Below the pieces are notes generated by a model that worked only from the letters and a program-made list of their open reading frames with translations, searched no databases and was not told the origin of the DNA. This document shows, in pieces, positions 50,591 through 61,500 of a DNA stretch of 64,000 nt. Both the position numbers and the translations under genes were made by a program. Source of the stretch: Opisthocomus hoazin (lineage: Eukaryota > Chordata > Aves > Opisthocomiformes > Opisthocomidae); contig NC_134427.1 in NCBI RefSeq assembly GCF_030867145.1, positions 11,245,001-11,309,000 on the forward strand, in the 5' to 3' direction. How positions within the stretch are numbered: the stretch's first letter is position 1; each line of letters opens with the position of its first letter.

Positions 50591-51400
50591 TATTCAAGCA
50601 TTCAAATCCGACGGCAGGCGCCGGCCCCGCCCCGCCGGCCCCGCCCCGCCGGCCCGTCGCTCGCTGCTCCGGGAGGGGCCGCGGAGCCCCGCGGCGGCGC
50701 CCCCTGGCGGGCCCTCGGGGGGCGGCGGCGGAGCAGAGGGCGCGTGCGCGCGGCGGGCGTGGGGCGCGTGCGCGCGGCGGCGGCAGGGGCGGGCGCCGGG
50801 GTGCGGCCGGGTCGAGGGTCCGCCGCCGCCCCGGGAGCAGCGGCCGCCGGCGGCGCGGGAGGTGAGCGCGGGGCGCGCGGCGGGGGCGCGGTGCCGGTGC
50901 GCGAGGGCGGGCGGCGCCCCGGGCTCCCCGCGCGCGGTGGCGCGACCCTCAGCGGGGCCCCCAGGGGCCGTGGGGTGAGCTGAGCTGAGGTGCGGCGGCC
51001 GCGGGCCCGACGGCGGGACAGCGGCCTCCGTGGCCCCGGGCGCCCCGTGCGTCTGCGGGCGTGTTGCCTCCGCGCTGCCGGAGGGCGGAGGCGCGGGCGG
51101 AGGCCCGGGCAGGCGGCGCGCTGGGGAGGAAGATCCCTCGCGTCCGGCCGCCGCCACCCTCGCTGCTGGTGGGGCGGCGGCCCGGGGCCGGCCTCTCCCG
51201 GGCTGGGAGCTGCGGCGGTCGCGGTTTCCTCCTTGGCGGAGGTAGCTCGTGCGCTGCCCGCGGCCCCGCGGCACCTGCCCGGCTGGGGCAGCAGCCCCGG
51301 AGGGAAGGGCGAGCTTGGGAGCGGCGAGGCCATCAGCCCCCAGCCGCGGGGCCGGCTGCTTCCCTCGGTTTCCGGAGGTTGATGCCGGTCCCGGCTTCCG
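50590..51400 (+). promoter_or_regulatory. CpG-island promoter of RHOG-like gene
   Basis: Very CpG-rich DNA with GC boxes (CCCCGCC repeats at 50625-50650, GGGGCGGG near 50786). A 19-base direct repeat at 50738-50756 and 50762-50780 has a CGCGCACGCGC core on the minus strand, close to the NRF1 consensus. There is no TATA box. It lies upstream of a donor at 50861/50862 and is the only CpG island near the RHOG-like coding exon, so I assign it to that gene. Confidence 0.7.
50790..50861 (+). other. RHOG-like non-coding exon 1 (5' end approximate)
   Basis: GGCGCGGGAG|GTGAGCGCG gives a good donor at the edge of the CpG island. Splicing to the acceptor TTTGTGCAG at 60091-60099 would give a two-exon gene with all coding sequence in exon 2, the known structure of human RHOG. 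The 5' boundary is an estimate. Confidence 0.55.
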
Positions 51401-54400
51401 CACGCGGCGGCGTTTGTGTAGGTGAAGGTGCTCAGCGGGGGCCCCGGGGATGCCGCGGGCGTAGGGGGTGTTTTGGAACAAGCTTTTCTCTGCTCACGTT
51501 TCTCGCTCAGGGCTGTGCGGGAAGAGGGAATGGCCCCGTGGGCAGGTCCTGCTCTCCCCTCCTCCGCAGTGTCCCGAGTGTTGGGCTGGGCGGTTCTAGG
51601 GTCGGGCTGATGCTAATCCACGTTAGGACTACGGTGACACATCAAGGCGACCTCCGGACCCAGCAGGTACAACAACAGGTTGTGCCTGTGATGAGTTTGC
51701 CTTTCGAAAGGTCTCTTGTCTCACTGCTGAGAGCGGATTCTGTTTTGCAGGGGTACGTAAGAGTGGTTGTGTTTGACCTGCTCTCTAAAAACTGTCAGGT
51801 TGTTCTCTCAGGAGGAGTAGAGCGAGGCAGTGGCATAATATATTCTGAGTGCTGAGGGGTTTCAGGAGTCATGGGTTTTGTCTCCTTTTGCAGCCCCTAC
51901 AGAGCTCTGTTTCGTAAGCTTAACGGTTCTATTCTTGAGTCCTGTAAACTGCCAGGGTTTGTAACATCCTCTACTGAGGAATTCCTAGCTTAACCTCAAA
52001 CCGTAAAAAGTAAGGCTACCTTTTATTTGTTCTGAACCTCCCTCTTTCTGGTTTAATTTGGTGTCACTTTGTTCTTTTTTCTTTTTTTGAAAGAACCAAT
52101 GAATAGACAGTATCCGTTTACTCTTTATAAACACTTGTGATTCCTATCATATTTACTCTGAGTTATAAAAAAGCGTTAAATGCTTTTATTCTTTATGTGT
52201 ACCCTGTGCTTGCAATATGTGTCTTGCACTGGAGTGCAGTGCTCCTTATGCCAGCAACATTAGCTGTGTGCTCTTTGTCCCAAGCTTAGTTTTTGATTTA
52301 AAAAAAATGACCCTCTCTTCTGTGTCAAATGTAAAATACATAGCATGAAGGCTCTGTTTGGCTGGTTTGCCAGTGTTCAGCTGCACACAAGTTTTTCTGT
52401 AGGGAACTTAAGCTTATGAGGCAAATATGGCATTTTAGCTTACTATTTCCATAAAAAAAAGGATACTTCTGAATGTTCTTCTTAGAAGGAGCTCTACAGA
52501 GATCTTGGAAAAACAATGAAATATGCAGTTTGCAATTAGTAGGAGGAAACTGAATAAGCATTTTGATTTGCTTACACAATGAGGCCGGGATCCTTTTGGA
52601 GTCCAAAGTGTTCTCACACAATTTAATATCAGGTAAAGATCCATACCTTTAAAAGGAGGTGTTTTTGTGATGTGGTTTTTTTTTTTTTTTTGTTTTTGTT
52701 TTTCCACTTTCCTGTGCCTGCATGTGTAAATCTGACAGACTGCTGAGAGACTCCTTGCTCCTGGTAACTTCTGCTCGCTTTTTAGAACTCCAGTACTTGA
52801 TGCAAATGAGACTGGCAAATACTGCAGTGTTGTAGTGCACAATACAGACTGAGTGCACGCTTTAACTTGTGTTTTAATCATATCAAAACTATTTAAAGAC
52901 ACTGTTGGAAAATGTTACTGATTGGTGAAGTGCGATTTTATTTGCCTTTTTTACACTTCCCCCCCCCCCCCCCCCCCCCTCCCTGAGAAATATGGGGGCA
53001 GAGGAGGAGAAATCAAGAGAACGAAAAGCATGTATGGGCTTTTTTCTAGAGGAAAAAGCTTAGATTTTTCCTGGTATACCCATTGCCCTTCAAATACAGC
53101 AGTGGCTTTGTTGCAACTTTTCTTAAAAATAAAGAGCATTTAGAGTGCCAATGAATGCCAGGTGACAAAAACTCATAGGAAGATAGACTAACAGGGTTTT
53201 TTTCCCTACCTCAAATAGGAATCAAGGATGCTTTAACTGGATTTATCATTCATCCTGCAATGTACTTAATGTGCCTGTTCACAGAACCTCATGTCTGAGG
53301 TACTGGGTTTTTTTTTTGTTTAGCCAACAGTAATGAATAAGGCTTTGCCAGAATCTATAAAAGGTAGGAAGGACATAGGTAATTCACTTTTTATGAACCG
53401 ATTGTGATACTTGAGACCTCTGGAAGTTGCTTGTATCACCCAGGAGGTGTGTAGTGGGTCTGGGCACAGAACCGTTCAGTCCTGGCTCCTAGTCTTACAC
53501 CCTTACTGTGCTCACCCTTGATGTGCATCAGGGTGGCTTGTGCTGAAGTAAATTGTGAAGGGTACCTGTCTTGAAGAATCCATGCTTCTGCATGCGGTTG
53601 CAAGAGGAAAAATCAAGTGTAATACTCTGCAGCTTTTGGTTATGGCAGGATACATGTCACATTCACATGCTGGGGATTCAGATATCTACTGAAGTCCTAC
53701 TTTTTATTTCCTGTATGACTGTGCACCTGCACCGTGGTGTAGTGTTATTTCACAGCTGTGTAGCTGTTTCATGAGTTTGTTTCTAATGGCCCGTGGAAAT
53801 AATTATCCAGTAAACATAATCTTGGCTTCATACAACTTAAGGTCACTGATATTTGGTCACCAATATCATTGCTCTCTTATAAATATGGAGTATGAGTGCC
53901 TGTAGTAAGAGTGTTGATGGACTGAGATTTTCGTGGTTGAGGTGCCCAACTAACCTCATGCAGACCACTCTGTTTTCACTGTGGGTCCCTAAGAAATACT
54001 GCTTATGTGGTAAAGCTTATGTGTGTTTCATCAGTGCAAAAAAAATCTTCAGATCGATAAACCAATTTCAGCCTAATTTGACGTGTAGAGGTTTTAAAAA
54101 CCTTATATAAAAGGTTTGGGTGGTTTATTTCCTTGAAACAACTTTTTGTGCCAAAAGGAGTAAGGCCTTTCTAGCATTCACACTGAGGGAACACCCAGTG
54201 AAAATTGCACTCTTGTTAGGCATCAGTAATGTAGGCATGGGAGCTGAACCTCCAGGCAGAGCTCTGCAGAAAGTGAGCTTCCTTGATTCTGCTGTTCATG
54301 TGGAGCACTGGGCTGTGGACTGCACAGTTCCTTCTGTGCTGCTGAAATCTGGCTTGGCTTGTTGATTTTTTACCCCTCTTCTGCCACTCAGGCTGTTGCT

Positions 54401-57400
54401 GTGTGTTTTGTTTCTCTTGCAGGTAAATGGCAGGACAGAAAGCGGTGTGAAAACTTTGAAAGGCACCGAGAAGTCCAAGTAGGTCATTCATTGCTGAAGG
54501 GTATTAGAGATGAGGTCTCCTATTTAACTTTTTTACTCTTTCTTGGCACTCATTCTGAAATCTGGCACTTGTCCATTCATTTGGTGCTTGCCTAAAACAG
54601 TGGTGAGTAAGCTGAGCTGTGGTGGAATAGTAACACAGTCTTGATTAAATTGCTGAAAGCCCTTTTCTTTTTGCTGTCAGGTCTGGTGTCAAAGCGGTGC
54701 ACGTGAGAAATCTTTTAACTCCTTTGCATGGGTGAGGATGGTAGGATATACTTAGAACTGCCTTATCCACCCGATTCGTTGTTGTGTTGCTGCTTGACTT
54801 CACATATCGGGCAGACAAAGTAATAATCTCTGATCTAGTTTTTGTTACTGAAAGATGACAATTAAGTCATTTAGATTTCTTAACTTCTGCTTGCTCCTGA
54901 TAAAGCAGGATCAGACTTCTGAGCCTGCAAAACAGGGAGGGATTGATCAAAGGTGATGGCTGTAGAGAATGACACAGCTCAGTACAGGTGATTTCGGCTG
55001 AACTAGTGCATTTTCTGCTCATTGTTGGCCAAAATGGCAAACAATTTCCGAAACTGGAAAGAGAGATACAGAAGACCTGACAAGCTCTGTGAAAATGAGG
55101 TTGTTGAAGACCAATATCAAGGCTAAAACCCACCTAACAAAAAGGCATCGATGTTAATGTAGCAAGAGCAGAGACATATCCTGCTAGAAAGTAGTTCCTC
55201 TGCCAAGAATTTTTTGAAATGCAGGAAGTATAAAAAGCATAAATCTAGAAAGCCCCAGAATAATTCAGGTTCGTGTTTCCTCTCTGTTTTCTGTCACTAT
55301 TTACTCCCTTCTCTCAGCAGACAGGGAACTTTCCTTCAGGAGTATTAAAGTGAAGATGTAGATGGTTTTTCTCTTCCACAAATAAATTTTGATGTAACAT
55401 GAAATTATTCTGTGATTTCATTTATGCTAGCTTTGTGGGGAGGAGGAGTGGAATCCAAGTAGTGAATTCCCCAGCAAATGTCCGGCTGGGTTAAAGGACA
55501 GCAAGCTGTCGGTGTTAATGATACCACAATATATGTAATTAGGTCAGAAAGGGAGCAGCTCACCAGACAGTGTCTCAACATGTCGATTGAAATCTTGCAC
55601 ATTCCAAAGGAAGTGCCAGGTGTGCAGGCAGCAAAGGCAGAGTTTGCAGCATCTTCTGAGATGGAAGCTAACTCAGACAGGATTGCTAGTTTTCTAATTC
55701 AGAGGCACTGATGGACAAGATAGAAATAACTCTCGTCTAAGTATTTTTGCACAACATTGGTGGTTGGGTTTGGTTTTTTTTTTCTTTGAAAATTATTCCC
55801 ATTCTGCTGTAACTGCTCAAACTCTTATGTTCTGATGATCTTCCACCTTAACTGTAACAAAAGTCGTTTCTCTGGCAGGACTAAGCAACTTGAATTGCAT
55901 CTCACTACTTTGGACTTTCCGTTCACTCCCTTCTCTTGCCGAGTAACCTTTAAACTTGGCTTTGAAGCTGTGCCCAGCTTTCTGTTTCTATATTCTAAGT
56001 CTTGTTTTTGATGTGTTGATGTGTTAATCTGTATTTTTCTCTTTTTCAGTTCTTAATACCTGTTGTAATATGTATGTGGAGTTCTTCTCTCTAAATTTTC
56101 CCCCAACATTCTTTTGAAGCTCACCAAAAAACCCCCAAACAAACCCTAAACCAATTTTCCTGCTCTTGGTAATGTTTGGTAATTTTGGTTTTGGAGTACG
56201 TTTTTTTCAGCATATATTTATATTCAAATAGCATGCAGTGCCAAGTTCAAGGGTGCTGGAAAAATAAAAAGAATTTTCCATGCAAATTTGAACGCCAGCT
56301 TCTTGCTATCTTACGAGAGTTTTATTGTCAGGCCGATTGTTTACAAGAAAAAATAAATAGAGGCTTTATACATTTTGAAGAAAGCAATATGTAGATTTAA
56401 TAAAAAAGGCCTAAAGCAGGTAATATTGTTTGCTTGGTTGTGGCTTAAATCAAAAAAACTTTTGTCTTCCATATATAAATATTTAACCAAACTACACCTG
56501 CTCACAACATACAGGTTTCTGGAGTGTAGGAGCTTCTTTCTACTCTTCTTTAAAATTAATTTCTCTAAAATTTGTGTTTCAGTACTAAATCATGGGTATC
56601 CTGGTGTGTGTGTGTTTTTCTGTATTGCATATGCCAAACATGATTCCTTTCAGGTGAGACACTCTGCTTTAAAGGAGCCCTGCAGAGAAGGACTAAAAGC
56701 CTACAAGCTCTTTAATTGTATTTGTGTAGTTCATACTTTACCTGATGCTTTGGCATGTTGGCATGGAGTTATTTTCTATTGCAAATGTTGCTCTTCTAGA
56801 ATCCAAACGTTAGTCAGGTAATTCAAGATATTAATGCTGTGAAAAAGCATTCGTGTTCCAGACTTTTTTGTTACCTTACTACTATTCTCTGAATTGAAAG
56901 CTCTAGTGACCTCTTAAAGCCCCAACAAAGTAATCTTTGGGTAACACTTTAATTAGAATTTTTAAATTGGGTTGAATGAAGCTATTTTAGCTGCTGACGG
57001 TACGGGATACACTTGGCTTTGTGGTTTACCAATATATGAAACTGCCTGTATTGTCTTACAGTATTGGTGTGATGACCCTCCAGATACCAGTGCCTCGTGT
57101 GTGCAGGTAGGGCTGCAATTCTGGGATACCCTGTCTTTCTGTGAAAAGCTCTGGGCAGAAATGCATAGAGGTGTAAGCATTTGGGGGAGCTCGTGGGTTG
57201 TGTGTCTTTAAAATATGTTAACATATATGTTTGCAAGTCTTTGCGATTTGTTTTAGAAACTAGGAACTAGGCATATAAAAGACTGTGTGTATCTTGTTCT
57301 CTGTGAGACTTTTGTTGCTATAGTTGAGTTTTTATTGCATGTATCCAACTGACTTGGTTCTGCCATCTCTGTGATGTCACTTATTGACTGATCAAAATAG

Positions 57401-60099
57401 CAGTCTGTTGCATAGGTAGTTAATTTGGAAGAAAAAGCTTTTGCTCTAGAATTGTTGGTCACCACTAAGGTTTGTGGCACAGTATCTTTAGTACTGCAGT
57501 GGTTGGAAGTAAACGCAGAAATAAGCTTTACACCCTGCTCTCTGTGCTGCTGTTCAGTGATGCTGTGGCAGCAACTGCAGCGCATGGTGTTACTCCCCTG
57601 TGATCATTCCCACCATATGCTGCCACTGGCTTTGTTGTGTCACCACAGTTGATTGTGGTGCTACTCAGTAAACTGGATGAAACAACTCCTCACCCTTTTT
57701 CAGTGTGTGGTTGCAGCTGAGGAGTTGGTGTGCTGTCTGAGTGGGATGGGGAAACAGGGTTTGGAAACATCTGAAGGCAGCCTCGCTGCTGGAGAGAGCG
57801 TGGTAGCATCTTGAAGCAGGTAGTGATCTCCTTACAGGGAGAGCAGCAGTAGAGACTAGAACAGTGAGTTATATCTTCAGGTAGAAGTGTTATGGTATTG
57901 AAATACATCCACTCTTCTGTCACTGTCTGCTTGTAGCACTTAGACCCTTTGTGTTCAGAACTAAGATGTTGTATTGTGTGCTGCCAGTAACAGTGTTCAG
58001 CCTATTAATAGTAATGTTAAAAGCGTTTAATTTCTGATATTTTAAGTAATTTTATATTAAAAGTGGTTTCAACTTTGGGCTTTGCAAAATGCAGGAAATG
58101 TTTCTAAGCCTCTAATTTGACAGAACTTACTTATTTTTTTTCTTTTTTTCTTTTTTTTTTTCCCCCCTCCCCCAGCCCTGTTAAATGAAAATCTTGGTGC
58201 AACTGTTCTGGCATAGTATATGCAGTCCTGCTGTCAGTGTTTGCTGGTTGGTGCTGTTCTTAATTTTACTGATTACCTTTACGATATGCAGTTGTATGCA
58301 CATCTCTCTTTACATTTGACTGGAGCCTTGAAACGAGATGGCTGATTTTTTTGATGTATGATGAAACTCACGTGTGTGCTTTTCTGCCAAAGTTCAGAAG
58401 TACTTGCCAGATTTCATTTCAGGTGATTCATGTTGTTTTAGAAATGTAATTTCTGCCATTTTAAAAAAGGATAAACTGCTTTTGCATCTTCCTTCTACTT
58501 GTTTTCCTCCAAATTCTTTCCCTCCAATGTCCTGCTGGGTCTTTCTGGAGCAAGGTTTCTGCACTGCTTCACACAGCTGATTGGTTTTCAATAGTGCATG
58601 TGTACATGCATTAATACTTCGTTAAGCTCTGTATGTTGTAGTGACCGCAGTTGATGCCACTCGAGTTGCCTGCTTCAGCTTTGTGCCAAAGCTTAAGGTA
58701 GTCTGTTTTCACTTAGTACAGGAGAATCATGTGCTGTCAGTGGGAAGACAGCAGTATGTGGATATAGATAAAGATTTTGTCAAAATGGTAATAAGTTGTT
58801 GATTTGTTTGGATGGTCGTGAGAGGAAGTTGGAGGGAGGGGGTTTCATGACCTTTATAAGTGAAGTACTTCACCATTGCTCATTTTGGTATGTTCCCTTT
58901 GCTGCTTTGATGGTGAGCTGTGATCTTCCTGGAATATGCAATATAGTTCCTCCTACTATTTGTTTCTTCTGTTTGAAGCAGTGTATTTGCTGCTGGTTGC
59001 AAGTTGAGAATTACTGATAGTACCTCAAAGGCATTTGGGTAAGAAGGCAGATGCAAGTTCCTTCTTGTTCAGGCTAGCAGTGGAAGCTCCAGTATACAAC
59101 AAATGTACAACAAATGACTGCTTGTAGTTGTTCCATGCTATTTTCAAAGTTCACGCTGTTGATGTGGTGAAAGTTTAGAGTTAATGGAGTTTTAGGCTAT
59201 ATCCATTTCTTGTCAAATCTACTCTTAACATAGCAAGAAAGGGATAGGGAAGCCTCTGAAGTGTCGTATGCGTCCTGTAACAATTCCCCGGTCTGCCTAG
59301 GAAGGCTGTTTGACTGCAGATCTTTCACAGCATGTATTTTTCTAAGTATAAGCTTTTTTTATTGCAGCTCAAGCCTGTTAAGTTCTGCTTGTTCTGTCAC
59401 TGCTTAGTGAGAATAATGTGTTCTTGGCTTCTTTAGAAAAAATCTTTATGTATTCTAATCTGGGTACTATGGCTAGTTATATTTCAAAGAATAGCTTTTC
59501 TTGTATGTGCTGCTTTCTGAACCTTTTATCTGGTGTCCTCTAAATAATGCAGTTTCTTGAGGTCTGATTGATCCTGAGTTGAGTGAATTATTACAGTAAA
59601 CAGTAGCAGTGCACTCCAGCAATGGATATCTTGGTTTATTACATAATTTCTGGACCTTTCTTTGTGGTAAACTGTTCAGGCAGTAGACTATGTAGATGAG
59701 AAGTGTGACTCTTGGAGGGGGTGTGTGAACTACAAATGACAGAGGACCTTGTTACTAGGTCTGAAGTCATGATCCTTTTCCACATACAGGTACCTTTAAG
59801 GACTTGTCCCTTTGCCTGTGGGAAACTGTCTGGCAGTAAGGCAAGACTGTGGGAATTTGGCTAATTTGTACTTACATGGTTGGAATGCCGCCAGTTGTCA
59901 CCGAGCTCTCAATCTTTGCATCTCCGTTTCACTATTGTCTTTCTAGCCTGTGAGCTCTTAATAATGGCTTCCAAGATGCTGAATGTGTCTAGCTGTGATA
60001 AGAAGTTGTTAGCAATATTCGAAACACTTGCTAAAGCTTACCTTTAAAATGACTGCCAATGAGTGTGCTTTTCCTAACTGTTTTGCTTGCTTTGTGCAG
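50862..60099 (+). other. RHOG-like intron 1, 9.2 kb
   Basis: AT-richer sequence after about 51.9 kb. It contains a run of 21 C residues (52959-52979) and several T runs. A short candidate cassette exon at 54423-54478 is described among the findings. No recognisable transposon or second gene was found; the many short open frames show no family similarity. Confidence 0.55.
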
Positions 60100-60120
60100 G
60101 ACTTTGTTTTTGGGTAAAGA
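60100..60120 (+). other. RHOG-like exon 2, 5' UTR part
   Basis: The acceptor CTTGCTTTGTGCAG ends at 60099. Twenty-one untranslated bases, including an in-frame TAA six bases before the ATG (60115-60117), confirm the start codon at 60121. Confidence 0.75.
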
Positions 60121-60696
60121 ATGCAGACTATAAAGTGCGTCGTTGTTGGAGATGGTGCTGTGGGAAAAACGTGTCTTCTCATCAGCTATACCACCAATGC
60201 CTTCCCAGAAGAGTACATCCCTACTGTGTTTGACAACTACAGTGCCCAAATGACTGTTGATGGCCGGACAGTTAGCCTGAATCTCTGGGACACTGCAGGC
60301 CAGGAGGAGTATGACCGCCTGCGCACGCTCTCATATCCTCAAACCAATGTGTTCGTCATCTGTTTCTCCATCGGTAGCCCCTCTTCCTATGCAAATGTGA
60401 GGCACAAATGGCATCCTGAAGTTTCTCATCACTGTCCAAATGTTCCCATTCTTTTAGTAGGCACGAAGAGAGACTTGAGAAATGACCTGGAAACAGTTAA
60501 AAAATTGAAGGAGCAAAGCTTGGCTCCCACTACCCCGCAGCAGGGGACTTCACTGGCTAAACAAATTGGAGCAGTCAAATATTTGGAGTGCTCAGCGTTG
60601 AATCAGGAGGGTGTTCGGGAGGTGTTTGCTGAAGCTGTGCGTGCAGTTCTGTATCCTGTGACAAAGAAGAACACAAGAAAATGTGTCTTATTGTAG
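60121..60696 (+). CDS. RhoG-like Rho-family GTPase, complete
   Basis: A Rho-family small GTPase of 191 residues, the exact length of RhoG, encoded in one exon. The P-loop is GDGAVGKT (10-17), switch I contains Y32 and T35 in [14 protein letters not shown], and switch II begins [12 protein letters not shown] (57-68) with Q61 and the Rac-type W56. The base-binding motif is TKRD, and ECSAL is present. The tail [10 protein letters not shown] combines a short basic patch with a CAAX box ending in Leu, predicting geranylgeranylation. Rac/RhoG proteins act at membranes in actin remodelling, RhoG through ELMO-DOCK. The [10 protein letters not shown] and TPQQG segments point to RhoG rather than Rac1. 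Divergence concentrates at residues 44-52 and 120-150 and in the tail. The 5' UTR part of the exon starts at 60100. An intronless coding exon alone could suggest a retrocopy, but the acceptor, upstream CpG island and matching RHOG gene structure argue for an ordinary duplicated gene. Confidence 0.93.
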   Translation: MQTIKCVVVGDGAVGKTCLLISYTTNAFPEEYIPTVFDNYSAQMTVDGRTVSLNLWDTAGQEEYDRLRTLSYPQTNVFVICFSIGSPSSYANVRHKWHPEVSHHCPNVPILLVGTKRDLRNDLETVKKLKEQSLAPTTPQQGTSLAKQIGAVKYLECSALNQEGVREVFAEAVRAVLYPVTKKNTRKCVLL

Positions 60697-61500
60697 TTAC
60701 CTTGGGTGATGGATGTTTGAAGTTGAATATTGACTAGAATCTTGGAGGGCTCTTTAATGAGTTAAATTGAAAATTTGCATCTTGCACTAACAGCTCTAAG
60801 CAGAAATGGTTTATGGAACGAATATTCTTGCAGTCTTATTGCTTCAGGGAAACTGAAACAGAACAGGGTTTTTTTTTCCGAGAGGTCAAATTCTACTTTA
60901 TTTCTAAAAGTTCCAGTCTCCAGCTTCTCCAGGGATCAGTTGGCTTATGTCCTTATTTAGTGCAGGAAAACAAATGAAGGGACTTCTTTGAAGCCAGACT
61001 TCTTTACTAGGTAACCATCAGTTACTAGATTTGCTGAAAAGCACAAATTTTGATAACTTTGCTTGAAGTGTAGCTGCTGCTTTCCCATCCCTTATTTACT
61101 GATTTTATTTTACAAACAGAAGTCTGGTTGTCCAGTTGTTTTGTCAATTTAAACCTTGAAAACAATTTGTTTACATGCAAAAATGCCTGAAATATTACTG
61201 AGATTCACTTTATAGTGAATTGTGATTGTTTATATGAAGAGTTAGCATAAGGCATTTTAATGCAATGAGCAAGACCCAGGGAACACTTGCAAATGATTTT
61301 ATTAATAGAAGCAGGAGCTGATTTCTCCTTATGTAAGGAACTTAGGGTAACGATGAGTCACTCAAATGAGTGATTTTCATACTTTTGAATTGAAGAGGTG
61401 GAAGAGTAAGATGCAAGTCTTCCATAATCTTCTAAACTGAGTTTTTATTTCACTCTCCGAAGAGACTTTGCACCCTGAGAATAAAGTTAACAGTTACATA
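60697..61500 (+). other. RHOG-like 3' UTR (end uncertain)
   Basis: AT-rich sequence after the stop codon, with no other gene signal. The first canonical AATAAA is at 61480-61485, which would give a 3' UTR of about 0.8 kb. Transcription could continue further. Confidence 0.5.
61480..61485 (+). terminator. Candidate RHOG-like polyadenylation signal
   Basis: AATAAA in GAGAATAAAGTTAAC. The downstream GT-rich element is weak, so this is only a candidate. Confidence 0.35.

Noticed and set aside
50594-51481. Minus-strand frames of 295 and 243 codons over the second CpG island
   Set aside because: GC-driven open frames of Pro/Arg/Ala sequence over a promoter region, without family similarity.
60100-60696. 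RHOG-like exon as a processed retrocopy
   Set aside because: The coding exon has a clean acceptor and an in-frame upstream stop, with no poly(A) remnant after it. Human RHOG also codes from one exon, so lack of coding introns is ancestral.
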